A stretch of DNA of 64,000 bases from contig OY756145.1 of the NCBI GenBank assembly GCA_963576785.1, forward strand, positions 1,860,001 to 1,924,000. The letters are read 5' to 3'. Each line of letters begins with the position of its first letter. Within the stretch, counting starts at the first letter, position 1. This document shows positions 12,965 to 25,602 of the stretch, in pieces. The stretch is from Chlorophyllum brunneum. Its lineage: Eukaryota > Basidiomycota > Agaricomycetes > Agaricales > Agaricaceae. A model generated the notes under the pieces. The model made no database searches. It was given only the letters and a program-made list of their open reading frames with translations, and had not been told where the DNA came from. The position numbers were made by a program, and so were the translations under genes.

Positions 12965-13261
12965 ATGCGAGAAAGTCGCGCACGGGCGACTCTGATTGGA
13001 GCTGCCATCCTCTCGTCGTTCACCATATGGGCCGTGCATTTCCAGCAGGATCAAGAACGCGAGGTCAGGTATTTTCAGGCGTTATTGCCTGTTTCAGGTA
13101 TTGACAACTCCCCCCAGACAATGTACCAGGGGGTTCTTCGGGATGACGAACGGAGGAGAGAGAAGATGCGTCAGAGACAGGCAGAGTTGGAAGAGTCGCG
13201 GCGGAAGCGGGAGATCTACGAAAGCATTCAGAGTGTTGAGAAGTCTGAGAATGGACAATAG
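12965..13261 (+). CDS. PET117: PET117-like cytochrome c oxidase assembly factor
   Basis: Two exons (12965-13063 and 13118-13261) encode 80 residues. A 54-nt in-frame intron separates ...FQQDQERE from TMYQGVLRDDERRR. The architecture is that of PET117: a short N-terminus, one transmembrane helix (TLIGAAILSSFTIWAVHF) and a charged helix (DDERRREKMRQRQAELEESR). PET117 is a mitochondrial inner-membrane protein needed for haem A synthesis and complex IV assembly. If the intron is not removed the protein gains 18 residues with no stop, so an automatic ORF call would be misled. ATG 12965 is preferred over an upstream in-frame ATG at 12923 because it fits family length. Confidence 0.8.
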   Translation: MRESRARATLIGAAILSSFTIWAVHFQQDQEREVRYFQALLPVSGIDNSPQTMYQGVLRDDERRREKMRQRQAELEESRRKREIYESIQSVEKSENGQ

Positions 13262-14731
13262 GTGAGCAGTTCCCAATCCAGCTCTCTAACGGGTTCACAC
13301 AAACTCTTCCAGTATACGGCAATCTCTAATATATCCAGAGCACCTCACGTCCCTTCGTTATCTTCCAAGTGCTGCCTATGGTTTTTATCCTTGGATCCTG
13401 TTTTTGGTTTGACGGCAGGCGATATCTCTTGCGACCTCCAGTCAAGTCCATAGGACCTAGCATTGGAGTCCGCATGATTGCCCCCCTTGCTGCATCCGAC
13501 CCCAGATATGCCCAAGAAGTGCAGCGGTTATGTACGAGCGTGTCCATAGCCTCAGGCATACACTCTAGCTCTGTCCCCAGGAACTGGGGGGTGAAATGCC
13601 ACACAGCAGTCGCGAAACTCTCTTATTCTACAGTTTTAAAGTTCGTTATGTGACCCATCAACGACCGGTCAGGCTGGACGCAGAGCGAGCGCACTTTCTA
13701 ACATCTTATCTTAACAACTGGCGGACGCTTACTCCCCTCGTCGAACGTCCTAAGCGTCTCGTCAATACCCGGACACGTATCCGTTGTCTTACCATCTTCC
13801 GAGCCCCGATATCTAGACTCTTCGGTGGCTCCCCAGTATTGTATAATCACACGTTGTCGCATATCTGTCTTCTCTCGTCGAACTCCACCTTCATGCAGGA
13901 TATCTGAGTTGGGAGGGTTTTTTCTTGAACCCACGCGGCAACTGTCCACCTTCGCTGCCCAAGTTACGACTAGGAACCCAAAGTGCGACCGACAAGGTAT
14001 CTACCTACAACATGAAAAGCCTGACCGGCTGCAGATAAAGGCACGAAACTCCCCGCCCACCGGTGTTGCAGGGATGGTGCTCAAGCTCATATTTCCACGT
14101 TCGACAAACCGGCGACGGTTTAGTACTGCCCTATCAGAGGCTGGATCACCATCCGCTGGATCCCCCCTCTTTTCCTCAGTACTACACAAGTCGTTCTAGC
14201 AAACCACAATGCTGGAATGCCTTCAACTCGAAATGATCATTCTTTGCTCTCTGGACGAACAGGATGGTGTGATGCTTTAAGAACAATAGGATCTTAATCC
14301 AATCACCTCTACATTCCCTGTTCAAGTTACACTTCAAAATCCTTGACACGCTCATGTTTCCAACTGTATACACAGTGGACCTAACAGCGCCAACGTTCTT
14401 TGTGACCCTGGGCATACCCTAACAAGGGACAGTTCTACCCTGTCGGGGCTCTTTTTAGAAAGGTTTGCGGGTATCAGAGCACCGAAACCAGACGAGCTCT
14501 GGTCTTCCGCGAGAGCCAATATTCCATGCCTACGGAGGCTGTGAAGCCTTTACGCCTCTTTTTTTCCCCATCTACTTACCCTCATAGATATGGTCAGGCC
14601 GACGCATACTAGCAGTATATAATCACAAATACTTTGGGGATCCTCTTTCATAACTACTGGCATCCCCAGACATAGAAGACAAGAGGCATCACAGATATGG
14701 AATTTTGGACCTGACGTCATTTTCTTATGTG
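13262..14731. other. 1.47-kb stretch without a firm gene
   Basis: Short minus-strand ORFs at 13326-13604 (92 codons), 14001-14189 and 14182-14415 (77 codons) show no family motif. They could be exons of an unknown gene or chance ORFs. The segment 14447-14565 folds into several short hairpins followed by seven T's and is listed separately. Confidence 0.45.
14447..14565 (+). ncRNA. Possible structured RNA ending in a T run
   Basis: Nested complementary segments are seen: GGCTCT (14447-14452) with AGAGCC (14512-14517), GCGG (14467-14470) with CCGC (14507-14510), and ACCAGA (14487-14492) with TCTGGT (14498-14503). A second hairpin, AGGCT-GTGA-AGCCT (14536-14549), precedes T7 at 14559-14565, as expected for a Pol III stop. 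I recognise no known RNA family and no clear tRNA-type B box. Confidence 0.2.
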
Positions 14732-16124
14732 CTACATTCTGGATGTTGGCGCCTCATGCGCTACAGCACTGGTATAGGTCCACAAATTATGTCTCCTTTC
14801 ATCCAACTCCTCCATTGCTTTGTCCCTCAAGGCATCTACCACTGCCACAGGGACACCTGAGTTGACTATTGCCGTTGCAGATGTTTGGAGGAATCCCTAA
14901 CCGCCCGCGTCAAGGATGTAGCTTCAGCCAACATCTACATACTCACTCACCTTCATATTAAGGCGCGTAACAACGCCAATCTCTTCACCGCGTGGGACGT
15001 CCTTCCCATGCCATCCTGTGGGGGCCCAAAATTCTCTGAACACTATATCCCTTACTACACCTGTGTTTCTCAGCATAACATCGGGTAGATTGTATTTGGG
15101 ACTTCGTGTAATCTTCCCAATGGCCTTGAGCCATCCCCCGTACGACGATAGCTTACGCGTGTTTACGATATTCTGATCCACGCTGAGCTCAGGATCATAG
15201 ATAAATGAAGCAAGAGGCTTTCTGTCTTCGTCAAAACCCGTCCATTCACCTTCAGCGATTAATATTAAACCACCTGGTTCGTCCTTTGAGCGGGGCCCTC
15301 GAAAAAAATATAAGAGTGGTACTCCTACCAGGCTTGAGGCACCTCACTACGTTGTCCACGAGTTCCTGAGGTTCTTGCATCTGTGATCGACGTGAATTGA
15401 ATATCGAATCCTGACAAGCGAGCGACCCCGAAGCTCCTAGACGCTCACATGTTGGCAAACAGTCCTACAGTGAATTATATCGAACCGGCTGGTGTGCTCG
15501 TCGGGTAGACCCTCGACCAAGTTACATTCCTTGAACCTGCCGTCTAGCTTAGTGAGTGCGTGAACACCTAAAGCTTAAGGTTCAAATGCCTACGTGAAAT
15601 TTTGGGGCAAAGACCTCCGAAGATAGGAATGAATACCAGACCTAACGTTCAATATTTTAATCACGGAAACGCTCACCCATACTTCAAAGGCGCAATATCT
15701 ACACCAATAACCTCAGCCTGTGGAAAACGGGCGGCCATTTCAATCCCCCTGCATCATAGTATGTGTCACGAGCTTCCGTCAGGGTCATTTTCACATTCCA
15801 CATACCATATTCCCGAACCACAGCCAACGTCCATTATCATTGGCTTATTACCCGACGTCATCCGGCGTTCAACTACCGGACTGAGGTCCGAGGGATACAG
15901 CCCTCCAACAAGCAAAAGCCACATTCTATGTTGGATGTCCAAACGCTACGCGCGGTGTAAGTTCAGCGCCGAGATGAATCGCTTATCCCGGGAGCGTTTA
16001 CCGACATTAAGCTCCTGGACGTGGTGAGGAAGCTTGTAATGCACCTGAAGCAAGATTTATGAATTCCTGTTAGACGCGGCAGGACAAATCACCTTACCTG
16101 GGGGTCGCTCATTTCGTGCGGCAT
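14732..16124 (-). CDS. Class I SAM-dependent methyltransferase
   Basis: Seven or eight exons encode about 310 residues. ATG 16124 starts MPHEMSDPQVHYKLPHHVQE. SAM motif I is MDVGCGSGIW, followed across an intron by MAARFPQAEVIGVDIAPL (motif II region) and ECNLVEGLPDEHTSRFDIIH with CRTVCQH, then VVRCLKPGGLILIAEGEW. This order matches the small-molecule or protein methyltransferases (LaeA-like fold) that are numerous in basidiomycetes; the substrate is unknown. The gene ends with TSRM and TAG at 14732-14734. It lies tail-side next to an empty region and head-side near the ubiquitin-eS31 3' end, 252 bp away. Because the exons are short and all frames are interrupted, it is easy to miss in ORF lists. 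Confidence 0.82.
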
Positions 16125-16375
16125 GTGCTATCTTTTGTAACACGCGGAGCGTCCCCTCCCTTTATCCAGATTTCGTGGGTAGGACAGTGTGAGAATGGAG
16201 CACGTAGTCCACTAGGCTTGTGGGAGGTTTTCTCGCACTTTTGCTATAGAATCTTGGGAAGAAGGTAGAATTATCCCGTGGCAAGCAGCGGATTGGATGA
16301 TATGTCTTTTTTTTTACAGGAACTACACATACAATATGACGCAAGTGATTGACCCTACAAGGCGTTTTTAGACGT

Positions 16376-17063
<688 letters not shown>

Positions 17064-17229
17064 TCTTGTGCGGACGTTTTCGTCTGTCCAACGAGATGAA
17101 CGATGGAGTCTTTGACAAAAGCAAGAGCCAGTCTTGGTGGATGCAGAAAACGGGTTTATAATCTATTTGCTTTGTCATCTGTGGATGGTCCGTGCGTTTA
17201 AGACAATTAAGGTTTGATCGATTGCTGAC

Positions 17230-17295
17230 GTAACACGGGTTTTTGGTCATTTCGTCACGCGTCGAGACACGCGCTCTGCAGAACCCGACCTTGCC
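17230..17295 (+). promoter_or_regulatory. MCB-like sites upstream of RFC3
   Basis: ACGCGT at 17257-17262 is an exact MluI cell-cycle box, and a second ACGCG lies at 17269-17273. Both are within 40 bp of the RFC3 start. MBF-type factors bind this element to drive S-phase genes in yeasts; use by this organism is inferred. The region is shared with the divergent ubiquitin-eS31 gene. Confidence 0.45.
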
Positions 17296-18710
17296 ATGGA
17301 ATGCGACGAAGATGTTCGCATGTCTGATAACGAACCCTTGAATACGACGCCAAAAGGGAAGCGCAGAGCCATTGACGCGCGCGCTTCCGACTCTGAATCA
17401 CTACCATGGTGAGGACGGCGTCGTTTATGCTCCAACAGGTCTGACCGCCGCAGGGTGGAGAAGTACAGACCCGTTACATTGGATGATATTGTTTCGCACA
17501 AAGATATTACAAGCACAAGTGAGTCAACAGCTCGGTTCAGTTTATCCGATCTGACAGGAGGACTATCAAGTCGAAAGGTTTATTGAAAAGAAACGTCTAC
17601 CTCATTTATTGTTCTACGGACCCCCCGGAACTGGCAAAACTTCCACAATTCTTGCTGTGGCTAGACGAATATACGGTGTTGATTACAAGAAACAAATTCT
17701 TGAAGTACGTTACAAGATCAAATCGCGGATCGGAAACACATCTGATATACTCTCAGCTTAATGCTTCTGACGATCGAGGCATAGATGTCGTTCGTGAACA
17801 AATCAAGCAGTTCGCTGAAACAAGGACCCTCTTTTCTAAAGGATTCAAACTCATCATTTTGGATGAAGCGGATATGATGACACAGGCAGCCCAGGCAGCC
17901 CTTCGCCGAGTGATCGAACAGTACACGAAGAATGTCCGCTTTTGCATCATATGCAACTATGTCAACAAGATTACACCAGCAATTCAAAGTCGTTGCACGA
18001 GATTTAGATTCTCTCCGCTGCCGATGAGAGAAGTTGAGAAGCGCATCGATACGGTCATCGAAGCGGAGAAGTAAGTCTTCATGATGTGCTGCCCCACGAA
18101 CGTCCGCAAATACTCACCTATGCTACCAAGCGTTCCTCTCACTACGGATGGCAAGAATGCTTTACTAAAGCTGTCCAAAGGAGACATGCGCAGGGCTCTC
18201 AACGTCCTCCAAGCCTGCCATGCTGCGTACGACATCATCGGAGAAAGTGAGATTTACACTTGTACTGGCAACCCTCATCCATCGGACATAGAGACCATCG
18301 TTAATTCAATGCTGTCGGACGAATTCACGGCGTCATACCAGAGCAAGTATCCCAGTTTCTTGTTCTTCGCCGTTGATGTCGTCTCGTTTCTGACTGTACG
18401 AGATTAACAGTGATTTCGAAGATGAAAACGGAGCGCGGATTAGCGCTCCAGGATCTGTTGACAGGAGCTTATGACTACATTGACACAATTGAGCTCAAGC
18501 CCCACGCAAGAATATACCTGCTTGACCACCTTGCTTCGACAGAGTATGACCTGGTTCATCTACACTCGTAACACTCTGGGTGACAGTAGCTGATGTAATG
18601 TTTGGTTTTTCTCAAGGCACCGTTTGTCAACCGGTGGAAACGAGAAGGTTCAACTTACTGCCCTTCTGGGTGCTTTCAAGACCGCGGTGGAGTTGTCCAC
18701 AAAGGGTTGA
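17296..18710 (+). CDS. RFC3: Replication factor C subunit 3 (clamp loader small subunit)
   Basis: Seven exons encode about 355 residues. After a short acidic N-terminus comes [19 protein letters not shown], then Walker A ([16 protein letters not shown]), [17 protein letters not shown], the Walker B box [10 protein letters not shown], the SRC motif [11 protein letters not shown] and the C-terminal [14 protein letters not shown] collar region. The spelling of these boxes matches yeast Rfc3 and human RFC5 rather than RFC2 or RFC4. RFC loads PCNA at primer ends. The intron 18343-18410 starts with GCAAGT: using this GC donor gives [13 protein letters not shown] in frame, while the nearby GT would break the frame. 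Confidence 0.95.
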
Positions 18711-20347
18711 CAGTTCTCCTACTTGGATGTCTTGAACGCAAACCGCGAATCTCGAAGCCATGTGCTGTCACCCCACGTCTCCCCTTCTATGCTATGGAAT
18801 TACGTTGTGCATATTATTTCATCGTTTCCCCCCGCTCTACTTCCTGATTGATCGTGTTTCTTCACGATTTGCGCAGTGTCAGGACAATGACATCTGATTC
18901 TGCTAACCCCAAGTCGATAGAGCCGAATATGCCTCAATGCTGATTTCCCACATAAAATTGACACACGGAATGATTGTTACAACTCCGACATGAGTAATAC
19001 CCCTGCGACCGTTTTCCGACTGTTAGCACAGTACCGCCTTTATCATGTTGATTCCGCCGGTGGGGCTTCATTCTATAAACTATAATCGGAAACCTTCTCA
19101 ACAAACGAAGAACAGAAGCAACAATGGCAACGGCAGCTTTTGTATATCAAGGTCCAAAGCCTGAGAAATGATCTTGCTCGCCATAACCCACGGATCAAAT
19201 CAAGGATCACAAGTAGCACATGGCGAGCCTGTCCTATAAACTCATACCATCATTATTACGAGGTCAGCAAAATTCTCAACGTCCCTATAGTGATTCACAA
19301 ATGCCCATCTCAAGTCACACTTTTTCATCAGAGCCGTAATCAGAATCCGACCAACAATCGCAAATGATTATCAGTTTCTTTGAATTGGGTGGGCATCAAT
19401 TCCACTCACTCACAGATGCAACAATATTCACCCTTCAAGCTTCTACAACCACTGATCGGGCGGGTCGCTGGGAACAACGCGTCGACGACAAAATCAGAAA
19501 CCAGAACAAGGGTAAAGGCCGATGCGCAGTGGGATGATGAATCAATGCTGAATCCTCTCCCACACAGCCTCATAGGGCTTAACCATCATAGTCATCGAAA
19601 GGGATCATTCACCGGTAAAACCTTAACTTCCCCACTCACGCATACGCCGATCAGGGGCACGCTCGCTAAGCGAGTTCATCCTCTCTGAATGCTGACCATC
19701 AGACGTTCAGAGCAAATTTTCAATAATATTAGATAATGCGCAGGCGACCGGCGTCATCGGTACTATCAGTAGACTAAGGCAGGTATGTATGGTAGAGTAA
19801 AGAGGGTCATGATAGTAGTGAGGAAGTTAGGGAGATGATAGAAAAGAGGCGCTATGCGCCAAATCAGATGAGACGAATGCCTATGGTTACAAGTTGTTGT
19901 GTGTTGAGTTCATGAGGCTATAAACAGGAGTTGTCAACAACCCGGGTGACGGGAGAGCGAGGGAAGGGAAGATATGAAAAAGACAGGCAGTAGAAAAGAG
20001 GGTTGGGGAGAAAAGAGTGCGGATGTCGAGAAAAGAGGGTGAAATTAAAAAGAACGGACGAAGGAACGGGCAAAATCGAGTCTGGGCAAGAAGTCTGGTA
20101 ATGGTGAATTACTCTCGGTCTACGTGTGGGGGGAGGGGAATACAAGCTGGTACACTACAAGCACAAAACAACAACAGCATGTGGTTACGCAAGGACAACT
20201 ACAGATGCGGGGGTGAAAGTGTATACTGGTACAAGTGGAAAAGTGTTTTACTGTCACCGTCAGCCAGAAGAAGGAAAAAAGAGTCTATGGGAGGGATTAG
20301 AAGGAAGAAGGTATTAACAAGAGGAAAAAGAAAAGTCTCTGGTAGGC
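18711..20347. other. 1.6-kb intergenic region; purine-rich on the plus strand from about 19780
   Basis: No coding region is supported. From about 19780 to 20340 the plus strand is strongly G/A-rich, so the minus strand, the 3' side of the Zn2Cys6 gene, is pyrimidine-rich. A small perfect hairpin GGCGC-TAT-GCGCC lies at 19849-19861. Confidence 0.45.
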
Positions 20348-22659
20348 TTATTGAGACTGGGATGGTGTGAGGGATGCTGCAGAGAGATAGTCGGTGGTGG
20401 CAGCGTTAACGGCGGCGTAGGCTTCCTCAACCTTTCGACGCTGGTGACCTGGCATTCTCGTCAGAAACACCTCAGGAAATAGAATTGCGATGCGTACGGA
20501 TATATGTACACTCTTCTGAGAAAGTTGCAAGCGCATGAATGCCAAGGTCCAAGTGATGCCTGAGGCTTTCCTCGCTGATCGAGGTTAGCATCGTGACTTG
20601 GGGAGTCTGTCGTCTCGAGATCTCGTCGATGAAAACTTGACAAGCCATTTGCCAAAGAACCTATGTATCGAAGCTGTCAGCGTAAGGAGAAATGGACAAG
20701 GAACAAAATACATACCCCATACACAGAGTTGACGACACCTAGACTGCGCAAATCAATTCCGTTGAAATTGACCATATCACAAGCAGCCTGAACGCATTTC
20801 TGATTTGAGACTGGATCTGAATAAGAGAAGATTCCATGTAGCTTGATGGTGGCAGCGTTGGTGAGGCTGTGGGTCAGCATGAGTACTCGAGTGCTGGTGG
20901 TGTTGGTACCAGACTGGGGAATCCAGGCCCGGAACCCGTCGATAAGCTTGTCAATTGAGCGAAAAGAAGTAGTAAAAGCCTCTAGTTCCCGATTGGCCAT
21001 ATCTGAGCGGAAATAAGTAATTGCAATATAAATGTTGGCGAGATACATACTGGGTAGCCATTGACCAGTAAGATACGTCGCACGGTGGCACAGGATGGAG
21101 GCTTTGACAGACAAAGCAGTGAGGGAAGTATCGTTCCGGTTGCTGGGTGGCAACCCAGACAAAAAATGCTTGACCGTATTGTTGGCTTGAATATCAGTCG
21201 TCAAGCACCCCTAAGAGAAGTTGAGTGCTATAGTTACTGTACAAGAATATTTTCACTTACATTTCGGTATTCGTGACTCTCAAAAGGCCAAGGAGTATCG
21301 ACACGCAAGCCCGGGGCTTCCAGTGGACCGCAAACATCGCCCGATGGATCGAGGGCAAACGAAATCAACTTGTGGAGCGAAAAGACAGCCCAGAATCCGT
21401 TGATATGTTCCCCTTCCTCAATGTCGTGTTGAGGATTTTGCAAGAAGACAGGCATGTCGTTGGTGATACCAATCGGGGTGAAATGTTGATATTGTGTCGA
21501 TCGTAAGCGGTGCATCTGTGTGCCACGGACGAGCGACACAGCAGAGTCAAGGCGGGTTTTCGCTTCCAAAAAGCGACCGTTGCGAAAGAAGTACCCTGCC
21601 AGAAGAACTTCTGCCTGAAGAGTGTGCAATATCCGTTTTGGATGTGTGCCAAGGGTATCCGTGACAACGTGGTGCAATGCCCGTATGAGAAGGGCATGTT
21701 CATCAACCTGAGAAGGGCTTCTCGGGCGGGATAGATGGGCGCCCCATAGGTATACAGTGGTAAGGAGAGAAGGAGTAGGACGTTGGTGGTGTCCGAATGG
21801 GAGTTGCATGAGTGCAGAACGATGGAATGACAGGATATCTAGGAAGAAGCCGAACTCTGTCGCGTGCAGCAGGAATTTTTCAACCCTGAGAGAGAGTGTG
21901 AGTCAAGGCCCACCCATTGAGGAACATGGAAGTACTTACAAGTATGGGATCAATGCTTGTGGTGGCTCCTGAAGAGCATAGGATGAATAAACGGCCCCCT
22001 CCCCAGTGAAATCCGGACATACCTCAGTGCTGGAGGCAGGGGATATTGACAACAACTGGCGGGAGGGGGAGACGCTCGTGCCTGTGGGTGGAGTCATTGC
22101 CTCGAGAGCAACAAAGTTATTCCAGTGCCTACCAGAAGGGAGACTCGAGGTCGTGGAGGTTGGCGAAAAGGGAGAGTTGGGACCTATGTGAGGAGGCTCC
22201 ACAAGGGGTGGGGAATGTGAAAGGCGTTTCTCCTTGTATCCACCATAGGGGTCGTGCAATGTGACGGACGGGGTCGTGAGCCCAGGGTTCTCGAGCTCGT
22301 TAATGCGGGCTTTCAATGTTTCGATAGTCTCGGTGAGCATCGCCACTTTGGATTTACCCTGGCCGTTATCCCACTCGCAAGCATCGGCTTTGGGGTTACG
22401 TAGGCACGGACCACAGATCGGGTGCGCGCCGTCGCATTTCTAGAAGGGTTGACGCGTCAGAATGGGGAAGGGTTATGAAGTGGGTTTACATACTATCTTG
22501 AGTGCTCTGTGCGAAGACGAGGGACGTCAGAGATGCTGATAGATAACAGAGGCAGTGTACTGACCTGCATACTGAACAAGCCTTCCCCCTCTTCAACGGC
22601 TTGGTCGCGCCAGAGCGTATAGGACCAGAACTAGGACTTCTTGAGGACTCGGCGATCAT
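20348..22659 (-). CDS. Zn2Cys6 (Gal4-type) fungal transcription factor
   Basis: The first ATG with a good context is at 22659. KRGKACSVCRALKIKCDG continues, over two introns, to HPICGPCLRNPKADACEW. This gives C-X2-C-X6-C-X6-C-X2-C-X8-C, a complete binuclear zinc cluster. A heptad-like segment (MLTETIETLKARINELEN) may mediate dimerisation. A Ser/Pro/Thr-rich linker follows, and then the fungal-specific TF domain (for example FALDPSGDVCGPLEAPG and an AKTRLDSAVSLVRG helix). The last exon ends SAASLTPSQSQ. It is expected to be nuclear and to bind CGG-type repeats, but the target pathway is not evident: the adjacent genes (RFC3, a zinc transporter) do not form a metabolic cluster. A role near the zinc transporter would be speculation. 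Confidence 0.88.
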
Positions 22660-25602
22660 GGTCGCCAGCGTAGACTCGGTATGGTAGGACGCAGTGCCCG
22701 AACGGATCAATGGGGGGAAGAGAGAATGGAGAGAGAGGCATTATATAGTTCGTCGAAAGAGGTGACAATAGTCGGAGGTTCAGCTCGGAGTGACGATGTT
22801 GAACTGCAAAAGCCCACAGCCTTCAGATTCAACGTCCAAGGCTGAGATCTATCTTTAGACGCTCCAGATCCAGTCCGAGGTTGCCGGTCACATGACTACC
22901 CCGATGTTCCATCCCTGCATACCTCAAAGCCTTCGGGCTGTGTTCCCATCGGAGTGCTCTCACCCATTCCCCTCTCATCATGATCGGTGCTTTCTTGCAG
23001 GAACGGTGTCACATCGTTTGGTGCAATGGGATGTGCTTTTCTGGCCAATGCCGCAGCTAACCTGCACAGAGTCATCCCATAAGATGGGCTATTATTTTGT
23101 GCCTGAAGCGACATGTGTAGTTAAACCAGCGTTCCGCTGTTAGCTGCACTGACGATCGTCGGCTACATCCGAGCCGTTAGGAAAAAAATAGGATCCCTGA
23201 TCGTCAACACAATCTCGATGACAATGTCGTGTCATCTGCTAGCGCCTCAGTTCTCTCTTCTTCCATGGGAACAGTGAGATCTCCTCTGTCCTCTCGATCA
23301 AGTTGCTCACTTCTTTTGACCGCAGCCTAACACCACATTAACCAAGCATTCAATTGCATTGACTCCAACTGGTTATGTGAACAGCACTTTTCATGATGAG
23401 AATCATCTGAACGGACGATCCCCAAGGATCTCATGTGCATAGTGACATGTGTTACTGGGAAATATATTTGTTCATTTGTTCGAGAGGAAACAGTTTCCGC
23501 GCAAAAACTCATTATTACCTAACGACATGTCAATCGCGGTACTCAGTTCACGTTCCGCTCCGAATTTCAATTTTCTTGTAGACCCCGAACCTCGAGGTCA
23601 CTGTTCCGTTCGTCAGCCAAACGATCCAACTCACTGCCTTTGGGTGCAGCCACTCCAAATTTGGCACAATTCGCCTCGTGTTCGACCTAAATTATCGTTT
23701 TATGACGTAGTTCCATGTGTCTCGTTCAACCGGTTTGCCTCAAGGTTGCCCACTCGTTTTTCCGCACTACCGCTTTAGCGACTCACAGCATAGGCCTCCC
23801 GCTCCATCCGAACTCACATAGTCAGCTACCTTGTATGCTGGCCAACACCTGGCCGAGGCAATCTAATAAGAAACTTTCCCTTTCCGACCGGCTTCTCTTC
23901 CTGCCGCTGGGGTCGTAGACAAATTCCCGAAAGACACTACTTCCTCTCCCTCCAAGTTTCCCCAACTTGTTCATTTCGCAAACCGGTGACAAACCAGCCC
24001 TGATAACGCTTGTCACAGAAATAGGTAACCCGACTAACATACGCACAGCCACAAACCCAAAAAATCGTCCTAAACTTGGGGGAGCTATAATATTGTCCAG
24101 TGCAGGCAACCCTGTGTTCAATATCTGTTTGAATCTAAAATGGCTTCTGGTCACACTCCAGCCGAAATACTCTTGCACGCATCTTATGCTACTGTCGCGA
24201 GTCAAGGGGGCTCATATCTTTGCTATTGTGTCAACCAAGTGGCAACCTTACAGATGTGTCTTTACCGATCAGCAACCCTGAAGTGGTATTACACATCCCC
24301 AAGCGACTGGATCGGCGAGGAACAAGACCGTGTACGTCCATTCAGACCCGAGTTCCCGGATATGACCCTGCCAACCTACCTTGCCGAATATTGACGCTTC
24401 TCATCGACAACAAATTTTCAGATCGCTTACTGACATATAAATATTATAGAGGGACACCCGTGAACCTTGTCTCAATGCTTCGGAGAAGGTGTGAGCCGAA
24501 CAACAAGTCGCTGTTCGTGTTACTGTCGCAACACTTTTTCTTGCCGCGACATTATCAAGCGGCACTGTCAGTGGAACAGGTTGATAGAGTCAAGAACATA
24601 CTTATCCTTCAAATGGAAGTACGACAAAGAGAGTATAGACTTGAGCGCTTTCATGTCTTTTGAATCGAAGGCTTTGGATCCGATTCCGCAGCACACGAAA
24701 AAGATGCAATCGTCAATCTTCTCCTGAATACCCGAATGGAAGACCCTCTCGATCAATCACCTGCGTTCACCCCCCAAACCTCGGGTCTGATGTTGATGGG
24801 GCTGATAAGAGCCCAGAGAGACTCTGTGGCCAATCATAGGGTTTCCGGGCCTAAAGGACATTCAGAGTACCTCAATCCTTGGCTCACCTTCAGGCGCCCG
24901 CAGTCCCACGATATCCGATGGAGGGCGATTTTGGGCCATAAATAACGAATACACCATCCACTGTTACCTGAACCTTTCTCCTTCTCGCCTCCATGTTGAT
25001 CCGTTATCTGTCGATAGCTCATGAACGTTTCCTAGGCCGGAAACTCGATTGTGGGGTCCGATGCCAACCATTAACGAACCCCCTCTTTTCTCGATAAATG
25101 AGTTGCCTTTATTGTTTTATCGGCTGTTGCGAGGGTGGGGAAGGGGTGGTGATAGGTAGTTGCTAAGTAGGGTCTGCGCCCAGGACGGAAGAAGAATGGA
25201 AAATCAAAGTAGGAAATTGAATGAGATCTCTAAGTTGTTGTGGGCTCTTACCACCCTCGAATACATCCCCTCAGCTTCCCTTTTGCGGTTGTCTTGCTAC
25301 GCTTATACGGGGAAGGTACTGTTTTTCCTTTTTTTGCCACCGGGGCTTGGGAAGGTGTCGGTCAGAGTATGGTGTGAGTCCAGAATGCACGACCCTTCGT
25401 TTGGCGATGGACGTGAAACAACAGAAGAAACATCCCTTGCACACTTTGCGGAGAGGAAGGACGTGATAATGACAATTCAATATGATACAAAAGCCTGAAT
25501 GGGGTATCCTGTGAGTCCATATGCTGGATGCCACCAACAAAACTCCACCATCGTTCTAACCTCCGTCTATAAGCTAGAACAAACTCCCACCCGGCCATGA
25601 TT
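22660..25602. other. 2.9-kb gene-poor stretch
   Basis: It lies between the start of the Zn2Cys6 gene and the end of the zinc transporter. Several medium ORFs appear: 23449-23778 (+), 23822-24205 (-), 24140-24394 (+), 24220-24663 (+). They overlap in different frames and have no recognised domains. The one at 24140 (84 codons, ending PTYLAEY) has the most protein-like composition. It could be a degenerate gene or transposon remnant; I cannot tell. Confidence 0.35.

Noticed and set aside
13326..13604. 92-codon minus ORF
   Set aside because: No motif, no clear splice partners, and comparable ORFs on the other strand.
22660..25602. Possible transposon remnant
   Set aside because: I found no terminal repeats, reverse transcriptase, integrase or transposase motifs.
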